Source of the DNA: DATFQE01 sp963733845
GTDB taxonomy: Bacteria; Actinomycetota; Thermoleophilia; Gaiellales; Gaiellaceae
Direction: 5' to 3'
DNA: 64,000 nucleotides
NCBI GenBank assembly: GCA_963733845.1
Contig: CAVTEM010000008.1
Span: 62,001-126,000 of the forward strand
This document shows, piece by piece, positions 45,782-56,646 of the stretch. Positions within the stretch are counted from its first letter, which is position 1; the number at the start of each line of letters is the position of its first letter. The position numbers were made by a program, and so were the translations under genes. Below the pieces are notes generated by a model that was not told the DNA's origin, did not search any database, and saw only the letters and a program-made list of their open reading frames with translations.

Positions 45782-46828
45782 GTGACGCTGGAGATCTTCT
45801 GGTTCTGCCTCCTCGCCCTCCTCTGGACGGCGTACTTCCTCACCGAGGGCTTCGACTTCGGCGTCGGCATGCTGCTTCCCGTCCTCGGCCGTAGCGAGGC
45901 CGACCGGCGCACCATGTTCGAGTCGATCGGGCCCGTCTGGGACGGGAACGAGGTCTGGCTCGTGATCGCCGGCGGCGCGACCTTCGCCGCGTTCCCGGTC
46001 TGGTACGCGACGATGTTCTCGGGCTTCTACCTCGCCTTGCTCGGAATCCTCGTGCTCCTGATCGTCAGGGTGCTCTCGTTCGAGTGGCGCGAGAAGGCGG
46101 AGAGCCCGGGCTGGAAGGCGTTCTGGGGCTGGATGAACACCGTTGGATCGGTCGGCGTTCCGTTGCTCTGGGGCATCGCGCTCGCGAGCCTCCTCCACGG
46201 AGTCCCGATCGCCTCCGACCAGACGTACGCCGGAGACTTCGGCGACCTCTTCAGCGCCTACTCGATCCTCGCCGGGATCGCGCTCTGCCTCCTCTTCGCG
46301 CTCCACGGCGCCGTTTACCTCACGCTGCGCACGCTCGGGGACCTGCGCGAACGAGCACAGCGCACGGCGTCGCGCCTCGCCCCGGCGACGGCGGTCGTCG
46401 GCGCCGCCTTCCTCGTCTGGACGCTCGTGGTCGCGAACGACAAGAACGACAAGGGCGTCTTCCCCGGCATCCTCCCCGTTGCGGTCGCGGCGGTCGCCGT
46501 AGTCGCGGCCGTCTTCCTCGTTCGGGCCGGGAATGAACGGTGGGCGTTCGCCGCCACCGCGGCGACCATCGTCGCCGTCGTGGTCACCCTCTTCGTGAGC
46601 CTCTATCCGAGGGTCATGGTGTCGGATCCCGAGTTCGGGAACAGCCTCACGATCGACAACGCCTCGTCGGCGCACTACTCGCTCACCGTGATGACGGTGG
46701 TCGCCGCCGTCCTCGTCCCGGTCATCGCGCTCTACCACGCGTGGACGTACCACGTCTTCCGAGCCAGGCTCGGCGGCGAGGACGTCGGCAGCCCCGTCGA
46801 CCTGGTGGCGCGGAAGACCGGCGGCTAG
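45782..46828 (+). CDS. cydB: Cytochrome bd ubiquinol oxidase subunit II
   Basis: 348 aa from GTG 45782, about nine membrane helices. Family signature LTEGFDFGVGMLLP near the N-terminus and IGPVWDGNEVWLVIAGGATFAAFPVWYA. Intact, unlike the other cyd genes in this assembly. Pairs with CydA to reduce oxygen with high affinity at low oxygen or under stress. Confidence 0.96.
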   Translation: MTLEIFWFCLLALLWTAYFLTEGFDFGVGMLLPVLGRSEADRRTMFESIGPVWDGNEVWLVIAGGATFAAFPVWYATMFSGFYLALLGILVLLIVRVLSFEWREKAESPGWKAFWGWMNTVGSVGVPLLWGIALASLLHGVPIASDQTYAGDFGDLFSAYSILAGIALCLLFALHGAVYLTLRTLGDLRERAQRTASRLAPATAVVGAAFLVWTLVVANDKNDKGVFPGILPVAVAAVAVVAAVFLVRAGNERWAFAATAATIVAVVVTLFVSLYPRVMVSDPEFGNSLTIDNASSAHYSLTVMTVVAAVLVPVIALYHAWTYHVFRARLGGEDVGSPVDLVARKTGG

Positions 46829-46833
46829 AACCG

Positions 46834-48505
46834 GTGCGGCTGCTCGACCCGCGCCTTCTCCGTCGCGCGCGGGCCGCGCGCGTCGCGCTCGCCGCCGACG
46901 CCGCGCTCGGGGTCGCCGCGGCTCTGCTCGTCCTCGCCCAGGCCGTCCTGATCGCGACGATCGCCGCCCGCGGCTTCGGCGGCGCATCGCTCGACGACCT
47001 GACGCCGCAGCTCCTCCTGCTCGTCGCCGTGGTCGCGGCACGGGCGGCGCTGGCCTGGGGGTTCGAGGTCGTCGGCCGCCGCGCGGCACAGGCGGTGCTC
47101 TCGAGCCTGCGGCTCGAGCTCGTCGAGCGGAGGCTGGCGGACCAGCCGGCGGCGCTCGACGGCACCGCAGGCGCCGAGGTGGCGACCACCGCCGTGCAAG
47201 GAGTGGACGCCCTCGAGACGACCTTCGCGCGTTACCTGCCGCAGGTCGTGCTCGCCCTGGTCGTGCCCGTCGCAGTGCTCGCGCTGGTGGCCTCGCTCGA
47301 CCTCGTCTCCGCCGGGCTGATGCTCTTGACGCTGCCACTCGTGCCGATCTTCATGTGGCTGGTCGGCCACTACACGGCGCGGCGCACACTCGAGCGCTGG
47401 CAGGCGCTCACGCTGCTGTCGACGCACTTCCTCGACGTCGTCCGCGGCCTGCCCACGCTGCGCGCGTTCAACCGAGGCAAGCAGCAGGGGCAGCTGATCG
47501 AGGAGGTCGGCGACACCTACCGGCGCACGACGCTGGAGACGCTCCGCGTCGCCTTCCTCTCCGGAGCGATCCTGGAGCTCGCGGCGACGCTCGGGATCGC
47601 GCTGGTGGCCGTGACGGTCGGGGTGCGCCTCGTGAACGGCGGCATCGGGCTGGAGGCCGGGCTGACGGTGCTCGTGCTCGCCCCGGAGCTCTACCTGCCG
47701 CTCCGCAACCTCGCCGCGCAGTTCCACGCGAGCGCCGACGGGGCCACCGTTGCGAAGCGCATGCTCGATCTCATCGACGAGCGGCCGGCGGCACGCTCGG
47801 GCGCGATCGTTCCGCCGAGCCCCGCAGACGCGACGGTCCGGCTCGAGCGGGTGTCCTTCGCGTACGCGGCGAGGCCCGCGCGCGCTCTCGACTCGGTCGA
47901 CCTGGAGCTCCCGCCCGGCGCGACCGTCGCGCTCGTCGGGCCGAGCGGCAGCGGCAAGAGCACGGTGGCGGCGCTCCTGCTGCGGTTCGCGGAGCCTTCG
48001 AGCGGACGGCTGACGGTCGGCGGGGTCGACCTCGCCGACTGCGATGCGAGCGCCTGGCGCCGACACATCGCCTGGGTTCCCCAGCGGCCCACGCTGCTGC
48101 GCGGAAGCCTGGCGGACAACGTCCGCCTCGGCGACCCCGCCGCCGACGACGCGCAGCGTGCTCGCGGCGGTCGAGCTCGCGGGCGCGAGCGACTTCGTGG
48201 GCGGTCTCCGCGACGGGCTCGCGACCGTCGTCGGCGACGGCGGGCGGCCGGTCTCCGCCGGCGAGCGCGGCCGGATCGCGCTCGCGCGCGCGTTCCTCCG
48301 CGACGCGCCGCTCGTGATCCTCGACGAGCCGACGGCGAACCTCGACCCAACGAGCGCAGAGCTGATCGTCGATGCAATCGAGCGGCTGAGCCGGGACCGC
48401 ACGACGCTCCTGATCACACACGCGACCGCGCTCGCCGCTCTCGCCGACCGCGTCGTCGACCTGCGCGCGGGGCGGGTCGTCGAGCCGGCCGTGGAGGCGG
48501 CGTGA
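46834..48505 (+). CDS. cydD: Cysteine/glutathione-type ABC exporter CydD, one frameshift
   Basis: About 556 aa. Six-helix membrane domain (about 1-310) and ATPase domain with Walker A GPSGSGKST, the Q-loop near AWVPQRPTLL, signature VSAGERGRIALARA and Walker B LVILDEPTANLD. GTG 46834 lies 5 bp after cydB. A one-base change at about 48150 separates DPAADDA from SVLAAVELAGASDF. Half of the heterodimeric CydDC transporter needed to assemble cytochrome bd. Confidence 0.92.
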
Positions 48506-50143
48506 CCAGGACCCTCCGTCAGCTCGGGGCGCTCGCGAGCCCGCCCGCCGGTCACGTTCTGCTCGTGCTGACGCTCGGAGTGGCGGCGATCGGCTTCGGC
48601 GTGGCGCTGATGACCGCGGCGGGATACCTGATCTCGCGTGCCGCCGAGCAACCGCCGATCCTCTCGCTGACGGTGACGATCGTGGCCGTGCGCTTCTTCG
48701 GCCTCGCGCGCCCGGTGGCGCGCTACCTCGAGCGGCTCGCCTCGCACGACGCCGCGCTGCGGGCGCTCGGTCGGATCCGCGTGCGCTTCTACGAGCGGAT
48801 CGAGCCGCTGGCGCCGGGGCAGCTCGCCGGGTACCGCTCCGGCGACCTGCTCGGCCGGATGGTCGGCGACGTGGAGTCGCTTCAGGGCCTCTACGTGCGG
48901 GGGTTGGGACCCCCCGTCGTCGCGCTCGCGATCGCGAGCGCGTCCGTGGCGGCCACGGCCTGGTGGTCCCCGGCCGCGGCGGCCGTGCTCGCCGTGGGCC
49001 TGTGCCTTGCGGGCGTGCTCGTTCCGACGGCGACGTGGGCGTTGAGCCGCGCGGCGGCCAGGCGCCAGGCGCCGGCCCGGGCCGAGCTCACGTCGGAGCT
49101 GGTCGAGCTGCTGCGCGGCGCGCCCGAGCTCGTCGCCTACGGCCGTGAGGCGGAGGCCGCGGACCGTATTCGCCGGGCCGATGCCGAGCTTGCTCGGCTC
49201 GGCCGTCGCGACGCGCTCGCCGCCGGGCTCTCCGAGGCGCTCACCATCGCCCTCGCGGGCCTGACGGTGGCGGGCGTCCTCGCGGTCGCGGTCGACGCAC
49301 ATGCGAACGGCACGCTCGACCGGGTGCTCGTGGCGACGCTCGCGCTGCTCGCACTCGCCTCCTTCGACGCGGTTCTCCCGCTGAGCGCAGCGGTCCGCGA
49401 GCTCGCGACGAGCGTCCCCGCGGGTGAACGAGTGCTGGAGCTGACCGGCACCGAGCCCACGATCGACGACCCGGCCGAGCCGATCACGCTCGCCCGACGG
49501 TCCCGCGACGGTGGCGCTCGAAGGGGTGACCGCGCGTTATCCGGGCGCAGACCGACCTGCTTTCGAGGGCCTCGACCTCCGGCTCGAACCAGGAAAGCAC
49601 ATCGCGCTCGTAGGCCCGACCGGTTCCGGGAAGACAACGGTCACGAACCTGCTGCTGCGCTTCCTCGACCCCGAATCGGGCCGCGTGACGATCGCGGGTC
49701 GTGACATCCGCGAGTACCGGCAGGAGGACACGCGCGCCACCTTCGCGCTCGCCGGTCAGGACGCGCACCTCTTCAACTCGACGATCCGGGCCAACCTGCT
49801 GCTCGCGCGCCCGGCCGCGACGGACGACGCCCTGTGGGAGGCCCTGCGCCGAGCGAGGATCGACGCCTGGGTGGCCTCGCTTCCCGACGGGCTCGAGACG
49901 CTGGTCGGCGAGGAGGGAACGGCGCTCTCGGGCGGTCAGAGGCAGCGGCTCGTGCTCGCGCGCGCCTTCCTCGCCGACGCCCCGGTGCTGCTCCTGGACG
50001 AGCCGACCGCGCAGCTCGACCGGGAGACCGCGGCCGAGCTCGTCCAGGACGTCTTCGCAGCCGCGGACGGCACCACGATCCTGCTGATCACGCACCGTCC
50101 CGAGGGGCTCGACCTCGTCGACGAGATCGTCCGGTTGGGGTGA
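48502..50143 (+). CDS. cydC: CydC half of the CydDC ABC exporter, one frameshift
   Basis: About 546 aa. GTG 48502 overlaps the cydD stop (GTGA). Membrane domain of six helices (about 15-310), then an ATPase domain with Walker A GPTGSGKTT, signature LSGGQRQRLVLARA and Walker B VLLLDEPTAQLD. One base is displaced at about 49492: PITL should read on as PDGPATVALEGVTARYPGADR. Completes the cydABDC operon. Confidence 0.92.
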
Positions 50144-50178
50144 GGATGCGGGGCGTCCCAGGTCTTAGCGTCCCGCAC

Positions 50179-51138
50179 ATGTCCGACGCCGCGGCTGCCG
50201 GCCAGACCCCGGCGCTAGGCGACGGCCCCGCGGTCGCCGAGCCCAGGCGAATGGTCGTCTCCAGTCGCCTCTGGCTCTGGGTCCTGCTCGTCGGCGCCGC
50301 CCTGTTGCTGATCACTGCGATCGCCACGGGCATCACCGACGTAACCCACCTGATCCCGAACGTAATTCTGCTCGGGAGCTTCCTCGTCCCGGTCTCGATG
50401 GTCCTGTTCGCGCTGTCCCGCGCCAGCGAGGGCCACCTGACGGCAGAGGGCGTCCTGCTCGGCTTTCTCGGCGGTGGCACCCTGGGCACGCTCTTCGCCG
50501 CGCTGACCGAGGTGTACTTCCTGCCGAGCACCGTCGGGAACTTCGTCGGGGTCGGGCTCTTCGAGGAGACGGCGAAGGCTTTGGTCGTCGTCGGCGTCGG
50601 CTGGCGGATCGCGGAGCGGAGGCCGCGCGACGGAATGGTGCTCGGCGCGACCGTGGGCGCAGGCTTCGCGTCCTTCGAGAGCGCCGGCTACGCCCTGCAG
50701 ACGTTCATCGACCATCGCGCCGACCATCCGGTCACGAACATCCTCAGCACCGAGGCACAGCGCGGGTTGCTGTCCCCGTTCGGGCATCTGACCTGGACGG
50801 CGCTCGTGGGCGGCGCGATCTTCGCCGCGTGGCGGAGCGGTGTCTTCCGGCCGGTTGCGCCGGTGATCTGGACGTTCCTCGGCGTCGTTGCTCTTCACGC
50901 TGCGTGGGATTCGAGCTACGGCTGGGCGATCGTGATCGCCGAGGGCCTCGTCGGCCCGGGCTGGGAGAGCGGCTGGCCGAGCACCGAGGACTGGATCGGG
51001 AGGCCGACGGGCTCCGAGCTGGTCACCTTCAACGTGGCGTACGACCTGCTGATCGGCCTGAACGCGGCGATCGGGATAGCCTGGGTGATCCTGGCCTGGC
51101 GGAAATACGGACGTGCACGAACGACTGGAGGCTCGTGA
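50179..51138 (+). CDS. PrsW-family intramembrane metalloprotease
   Basis: 319 aa, about eight membrane helices. PrsW motifs: GLFEETAKALVV (paired Glu, metal site), GFASFESAGYALQ and the His of VVALHAAWDSSYGW. The Bacillus homologue cleaves an anti-sigma factor; the substrate here is unknown. ATG 50179 is chosen because the protein aligns from there. Its stop overlaps the next gene (GTGA), starting a long chain of overlapping membrane-protein genes. Confidence 0.9.
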   Translation: MSDAAAAGQTPALGDGPAVAEPRRMVVSSRLWLWVLLVGAALLLITAIATGITDVTHLIPNVILLGSFLVPVSMVLFALSRASEGHLTAEGVLLGFLGGGTLGTLFAALTEVYFLPSTVGNFVGVGLFEETAKALVVVGVGWRIAERRPRDGMVLGATVGAGFASFESAGYALQTFIDHRADHPVTNILSTEAQRGLLSPFGHLTWTALVGGAIFAAWRSGVFRPVAPVIWTFLGVVALHAAWDSSYGWAIVIAEGLVGPGWESGWPSTEDWIGRPTGSELVTFNVAYDLLIGLNAAIGIAWVILAWRKYGRARTTGGS

Positions 51139-52070
51139 CGGAATCGGACGCCGACGAGCAGCGCTCCGGGCTGGCCGCGGCCGCCGGTCGCGCCGCGTTC
51201 TTCCCCGCCCGCGCGGCGGCCCAGGCCTGGCGCGGACGGCTCGAAGAAGCCGCAGACGAGGTTCTGTCGGCGCCGGAAGTCGCCCGCGTCGTTGACCGAC
51301 TGCTCGCCGGCCCGCTCCCGGAGGAGCTCGCGCGCTCGCTCGTCCGTCATCGGGTCCTCGAACGCATCGTCGCCGAGCTCGCCGCCAGCGGAGAGCTGGA
51401 GCGTCTCACGGCCGCTGCGCTGGCGAGCCCTCGGACGCTCGAGGTCACCGACAGCGTGCTGGCGAGCGACGAGACGCAACGAGTGCTGCGCCACGTCGCC
51501 TCCAGCCCGGAGCTTCGGGATGCGATCGCCAAGCAGACGACAGGCCTCGCGGAAGAGGTCGTCGGAGGCGTCCGTGCCTCCGCGCTGCGGCTGGACGACC
51601 GGGCCGAGCAGTTCGTGCGGCGCCACGCGCCGACGGAGCCTGTCGAGTACGCGGGAATCGTGACGCGCGCGCTCGCGCTCGCGACCGACGCGGCGGTGGT
51701 AACCGTTTTCTTCATGGCGGCGACCGGGATCGTCTCCTTAGTGGCGTCCCTTGTCGGCGGCCTGCGTCCGGAATGGCTCGTCGGTGTCCTGCTCGCCTCC
51801 GGCTGGGCGCTGATCGCCGGCACGTACTTCGTCCTCTTCTGGAGCGCCGCCGGCCAGACGCCTGGAATGCGGCTGCTGCGCCTGCGCGTGCTCGCCCCGT
51901 CGGGCGACGCACCCTCGATCGGCCGGTCGATCGTGCGCGTGGTCGGGCTCGTCCTGGCGATCGTGCCCCTGTTCGCCGGCTTCCTCCCCGTGCTCTTCAC
52001 CGAGCGGCGACGCGGGCTCCCGGATCTGCTGGCGGGAACGGTCGTCGTGTACGCCGACACGCCCCAGTAG
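51135..52070 (+). CDS. RDD-family membrane protein
   Basis: 311 aa from GTG 51135. The N-terminal 165 residues are soluble and helical (Glu/Arg/Ala-rich); the C-terminal RDD domain has three helices with the family's Arg-Asp placement: VTRALALATDAAVVTVFF, then SAAGQTPGMRLLRLRVL and RRRGLPDLLAGTVVVY. Possible small-ion transporter; role unknown. Translationally coupled to PrsW. Confidence 0.88.
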   Translation: MTESDADEQRSGLAAAAGRAAFFPARAAAQAWRGRLEEAADEVLSAPEVARVVDRLLAGPLPEELARSLVRHRVLERIVAELAASGELERLTAAALASPRTLEVTDSVLASDETQRVLRHVASSPELRDAIAKQTTGLAEEVVGGVRASALRLDDRAEQFVRRHAPTEPVEYAGIVTRALALATDAAVVTVFFMAATGIVSLVASLVGGLRPEWLVGVLLASGWALIAGTYFVLFWSAAGQTPGMRLLRLRVLAPSGDAPSIGRSIVRVVGLVLAIVPLFAGFLPVLFTERRRGLPDLLAGTVVVYADTPQ

Positions 52071-52079
52071 GCGAAGCCT

Positions 52080-52104
52080 CAATCACACAGAATGGATGAT
52101 GATT
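52080..52104 (+). promoter_or_regulatory. GGRTGA-type site, copy 9
   Basis: AATCACACAGAATGGATGATG, with an imperfect left half and a perfect GGATGA, ends about 50 bp before ATG 52155 and directly follows the RDD stop. Confidence 0.45.
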
Positions 52105-52154
52105 CGCTCTCTGAGGCTGGACGATGCTTGCTCGAACGGCGCGAAAGGAGGGCC

Positions 52155-52670
52155 ATGGGACTGCTGCGTGGACGGAGGGACGAACAGCACGGGCGTCGGT
52201 TCCAGATGCGCGAGAAGCTGCTCTCGATCGGCGACGACTTCTGGATCGAGGACGAAGAGGGCGATCGGGCCTATCGCGTCGACGGCAAGGCCATGCGTCT
52301 GCGCGACACGATCCTGCTCAAGGACACGTCCGACCGCGAGGTGGCGAAGATCCAGGAGCGCAAGCTGAGCATCCGCGACAAGATGGCGATCGAGCGCGAC
52401 GGCGAGACGATCGCGACGGTCCACAAGGCGCTCGTAGGCATCCGCGACCGGTTCGTGATCGAGATCGAGAACGGGCCCGACCTGAAGGCGCACGGGAACA
52501 TCGTCGACCACGAGTACGAGATCGAGCGCGACGGCGACACGATCGCGACCGTTTCGAAGCGCTGGTTCCGTGTACGCGACTCGTACGGTGTCGAGCTCAG
52601 GCCGGGCGAGGACGAGGGCATCCTGCTCGCGGCCGTCGTGGCCCTCGAGGCGCTCACGGACGGTCGCTAG
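52155..52670 (+). CDS. LURP-one-related (scramblase-like) protein
   Basis: 171 aa, beta-barrel Tubby/LURP fold. Repeated strands alternate with Arg/Asp turns: FQMREKLLSIGDDFWIED, LRDTILLKD, LSIRDKMAIERDG and WFRVRDSYGVEL. Such bacterial proteins are small lipid- or membrane-associated proteins of unknown role. ATG 52155 follows AAAGGAGGG. The stop TAG shares its last base with the next start GTG. Confidence 0.88.
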   Translation: MGLLRGRRDEQHGRRFQMREKLLSIGDDFWIEDEEGDRAYRVDGKAMRLRDTILLKDTSDREVAKIQERKLSIRDKMAIERDGETIATVHKALVGIRDRFVIEIENGPDLKAHGNIVDHEYEIERDGDTIATVSKRWFRVRDSYGVELRPGEDEGILLAAVVALEALTDGR

Positions 52671-53811
52671 TGTCCACGACGGGCGCCGCGGCCACAGAGG
52701 CACCGAAGCAGCGCTCCCGGGCGCTGCCGTTCGGCGACCCGTCGCGCCCGAGACGCCTGCGCGAAGGTGATCGCCTGGCTCGTCGGGATCGCCGTCGCCC
52801 TGCTCGTGGCCGAGCTGCTCGGTCTCGACGTCGCGGGCTGGCTGTCCGATCTCTGGGATCAGATCAAGGCGGTACCGGTCGGCTACATCGTCGCCGGGGT
52901 CGCCCTCCAAACGGCGCAGACGTTCTTCGCGGGGCTCTCGTACTACGGCATCCTCCGCGCCGCCTACCCGAACCAGGTCGAGCTGATGCCGATCGTCGCG
53001 GCCTACGCGGTCGGCGTGGCGATGAACGGGTTCCTGCCCGCGAACATCGGCACCTTCGTGACCCTGCTGATGTTCGTGGCGATCATTCCTGCCGCGACGT
53101 TCGCGGGCTCGATGGCCGCATACCTCGTGCAAAAGATCTTCTTCACGATCGCCGGAACCTTCGTTTACCTGTACCTCTTCCTCTCGGTGCCTGGCTCGTT
53201 CAACGAGAACCTGGGCAACATCACCGACAACCCGGCGCTGACGATCCTGATCGTGGTCGGCGGAGGTTTCCTGATCGTGCTCCTCGGGCGCATCTTCTGG
53301 AAGCAGGTGAAGAAGCTCTGGGAGAAGGCGAAGCAGGGCGGAGCGATCCTCGCGCACCCGAAGCAGTACCTGACCAGGGCGTTCCTGCCGTCGTTCGCCT
53401 CGTGGCTCTGCAAGCTGGCGGTGATCGGGGTCTTCCTGGCGGCGTTCGCCATCCCGGTCACCTTCGAGTCGATCATGTGGGTGGCCGGGTCCGGCTCGCT
53501 CGCGAACGTGGCCTCGTTCACGCCGGGAGCCGTCGGCATCACCCAGGCGACGAATGCCCTGGCGTTGGACCAGTGCTGTGACGTGCCGAGGGACACCGCG
53601 ATCGCCTACTCGACCGCCCAGCAGCTGATCATCACCGCCTGGAACGTCGGGCTCGCGCTGGTCCTGACCGTGGTCGTCTTCGGCTGGACGGGCGGCAAGC
53701 TGCTCGTCACCCAGTCCTACGCCGACGCGAAGGACAAGGTGGCCGAGCAGAAGGACGCACGCGCCGCAAGGGAAGCGGGAGGAGAAGCGGGCCGCGAAGG
53801 ACGCGGAGTGA
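52670..53811 (+). CDS. UPF0104/YbhN-type flippase-like membrane protein, two single-base frame changes
   Basis: About 380 aa. GTG 52670 begins a polar N-terminus (STTGAAATEAPKQ...) that continues, after one extra base at about 52763, as KVIAWLVGIAVALLVAELLG. About eight membrane helices follow, with NGFLPANIGTFVTLLMFV and ASFTPGAVGITQATNALAL, the family's glycine turn. Near 53770 a second indel hides the real end; in the corrected frame the protein ends EKREEKRAAKDAE with TGA 53809-53811, overlapping the next GTG. Likely flips or carries a lipid-linked precursor. Related to the protein at 16856. Confidence 0.85.
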
Positions 53812-55822
53812 CGACCGGGGCGTCCGCCTCGTACGGCGAGGCGGTCACGTGGCAGCCGGAACGGCCTCGCTTCAAGCCGATTCGCCTGCTGATCTCCTGG
53901 GCACTGACCGGAGCGTCGCTTTGGATCGCGGCGGCCATCCTCCCGGGCGTCGACATCGCCGGAACGGCGGGCGCCCTGGCCGTGGCGGCGGTCGTCGCCG
54001 TCCTGAACGCGGTGTTGCCGCCGGTGCTGGCGGCCCTGCGCCTGCCGTTCATGATCGCGCTCGGCTTCGTGCTCGTCCTCGTGCTCAACGCCGTCGTGCT
54101 GAAGCTGGCCTCCGACCTGCTCGAGAACACCTTCACCGTGGACAACTTCGGCTGGGCGCTGCTCGCGGCGCTCGTCGTGGCGGCGGCCAGCGTCGTGCTC
54201 GACGTGATCTTCGGGACGAACGACGACGACACCTACACGCTCCGGGTCGTCCAGCGGATCGCGAAGCGCCAGGGCGGCGCCGAGCGTACCGACGTGCCGG
54301 GAATCGTCTTCCTCGAGATCGACGGCCTCGCCCTGCCGGTCCTGCGGCGCGCGATGCGCGACGGGAACACGCCGAACATGGCACGGTGGGTCGCCGAGGG
54401 CACGCACGAGCTCACCGGGTGGGAGCCCGACCTCTCCTCGCAGACCGGGGCCAGCCAGGCGGGGATCCTGCTCGGGTCGAACGACGACATCCCCGCGTTC
54501 CGGTGGGTGGACAAGGAGAGCGGTCTGCTGACGGCCTGCTCGGCGCCGGACGACTGCGCCAAGATCGAGCGCGACCGCGCCACGGGCATCGGCCTGCTGA
54601 TCGACGGGGGCACGAGCCGCGGCAACCTGCTCTCGGGCGAGGCCGACGAGGTGATCCTCACGGTCAGCCGGATCGAGGCCGAGAAGCGGGCCAATCCCGG
54701 CTACCGCGCCTTCTTCGCCAACGGGTTCAACGTCACGCGGGCGCTCGTCCTCTTCTTCTGGGAGCTGGTCCTGGAGTGGACGGCCGCCCTGCGCGCGATC
54801 CGGCGCGACGTGCGCCCGCGCGGCCACCGCGGCGGCGTCGTACCCGTTCATGCGCGCAGCGATGTGCGTGATCGTCCGCGACCTGATCGTCTACGGCGTG
54901 CTCACGGACATGATGCGCGGACGCCCGGCCGTCTACGCGACCTTCTCGAGCTACGACGAGGTCGCCCACCACTCGGGCCTGGAGCGCAGCCGACACGCTC
55001 GAGGCGCTGCGCAAGCTCGACCAGCAGTTCGCGCGCATCGACCGGGCGCGGCGCTACGCGCCCCGGCCGTACGAGCTCGTCGTCCTGTCCGACCACGGTC
55101 AGACCCAGGGAGCGACGTTCAAGCAGCGGAACGGCTACGGCCTGGACGAGCTGGTCGAGCGCTCGCTCGCACGGGGCTCGGTCACCGGCGTCTCGGGCGG
55201 CGACGAGCAGCACTCGATGGTCGCGCATGCGGTCGGCGAGGCGACGGGACGGCCCGACAAGACGAAGCGCCCGAAGAAGGACGTGTCCGACCGCTTCGTC
55301 GTGGTGCTCGGCTCGGGGAACCTGGGGCTGATCTCGCTGCTCGAGGAGCCGCGCCGGCTGACCCTGGAGGAGATCGACGAGCGGCATCCCAAGCTCCTGC
55401 CGGCCCTCCGCGCGCACCCCCACGTCGGCTGGCTGCTCGTGCGCTCGTCACAGCGTGGCCCGGTGGCACTCGGAGCGCACGGCGCCAACTACCTCGCCGA
55501 GGGCAAGGTCGAGGGCGAGGACCCGCTCGCACCGTTCTCGCCCACGGCCGCACAGCACCTGCTCCGCACGGACGGCTTCCCGCACGTGGCCGACATCATG
55601 GTCGGCAGCTTCTACGACCCCCATCTGGAGGAGGGCTGCGCCTTCGAGGAGCTGATCTCCTTCCACGGCGGGCTCGGCGGGCCCCAGACCGAGCCGTTCA
55701 TCCTCCACCCCGTCGAGCTGGCCGTGCCCGAGCAGCCGATCGTCGGCGCGGAGCAGGTCCACGGCGTGCTCTCCGGCTGGCGGCGGTCGCTTCAGGGCGA
55801 CAACGCCGGCGCGCAGCCGTGA
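53808..55822 (+). CDS. Phage-holin-domain / alkaline phosphatase-type phosphodiesterase fusion, two frame changes
   Basis: About 671 aa. GTG 53808 (GTGA overlap). Residues about 20-135 form a four-helix holin-IV-type membrane domain (LLISWALTGASLWIAAAILPGV...). A phosphatase/phosphodiesterase domain follows: IVFLEIDGLALPVLRRAM (metal Asp), SQTGASQAGILLG (likely Thr or Ser nucleophile), SSYDEVAHHSG and LSDHGQTQG (metal His). Single-base shifts occur at about 54830 and 54995. It is not a phage gene: this fusion is a recurrent actinobacterial membrane enzyme. Probably acts on a lipid- or polyol-phosphate together with the flippase-like neighbour (inference). Confidence 0.85.
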
Positions 55823-56646
55823 ACATCGTCTGGGCGGCACTCATCATCGCCGCGGGGACGGCTGTAGCCGTCGGCGTCATGCTGCTCGTGCGGCGCGGCG
55901 CCCCCGAGGGCAGTCGTTTCCGCGACGGCGACCGCGCCTCCGGGGTGTTCGGCGTGCTCGCGACCGGCTTCTCGGTGCTGCTCGGCTTCATCGTCTTTCT
56001 CGCGTTCGAGAGTTACGACCAGTCGCGCGCCGGCGCCGAGGCAGAGGCGCTCGTGCTCGCGCAGCAGGTCCAGACGGCCGAACGCCTCGGGCCGCCCGTA
56101 GCCGCTCGCCTGACGGGCCAGCTGATCTGCTACGGCCGCTCGGTCGTGCACATCGAGTGGCCGCTCGCCATCGACGGAACACTCGGTGACCGCATCAACC
56201 CATGGGGCGTCGAGATGTTCGAGACGGTCAAGGCGGCGCAGCTCAGCACCCCGGCGCGGGAGGCCGCGTACGCCAAGTGGCTCGACCAGAGCTCGGACCG
56301 CGAGGCGGCGCGGCAAGACCGAATCCACGGCGCCGTCGGGGTCATCCCGACGCCCCTGTGGATCGTCCTCTTCTTCATCTCGATCGTCATTTTCGTCTTC
56401 ATGCTCTTCTTTGCGGACAGCGGCGAGGGGGCCGTCACCCAGGGCGTTCTGATGGGATCCGTGGTCTCGGTGATCCTGGCGATCCTGCTGCTCATCCGGT
56501 TCCTCGATTCGCCCTTCCACGAGGACGTCGGCGGGGTCAAGCCGATAGCGATGGAGCGCACGCTGAGGGTCATCGACGAGTCGATCGAAGCCGCCGGGAT
56601 ACGCGTGCGCCTCCCGTGTGACGAGCGTGGGGTCGCGCTGGCGTGA
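55819..56646 (+). CDS. DUF4239 (bestrophin-like) membrane protein
   Basis: 275 aa from GTG 55819 (GTGA overlap). Two N-terminal helices including FSVLLGFIVFLAFESYDQSR, a soluble middle about residues 70-170, and two C-terminal helices (WIVLFFISIVIFVFMLFF; VVSVILAILLLIRFLDSPF), the usual DUF4239 layout. Possibly an anion channel by fold; function untested. Coupled to both neighbours. Confidence 0.85.
   Translation: MNIVWAALIIAAGTAVAVGVMLLVRRGAPEGSRFRDGDRASGVFGVLATGFSVLLGFIVFLAFESYDQSRAGAEAEALVLAQQVQTAERLGPPVAARLTGQLICYGRSVVHIEWPLAIDGTLGDRINPWGVEMFETVKAAQLSTPAREAAYAKWLDQSSDREAARQDRIHGAVGVIPTPLWIVLFFISIVIFVFMLFFADSGEGAVTQGVLMGSVVSVILAILLLIRFLDSPFHEDVGGVKPIAMERTLRVIDESIEAAGIRVRLPCDERGVALA

Noticed and set aside
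46540..46833. N-terminal extension of CydD
   Set aside because: These codons overlap cydB in another frame; GTG 46834 gives the normal CydD start.
53830..54210. Prophage marker (phage holin domain)
   Set aside because: The holin-like helices are fused to a phosphodiesterase in a chromosomal operon and no other phage gene is present.
52083..54851. 922-codon minus-strand open frame opposite the LURP, UPF0104 and phosphodiesterase genes
   Set aside because: Arg/His/Asp/Gly-rich shadow translation without motifs; the plus-strand genes are clear.
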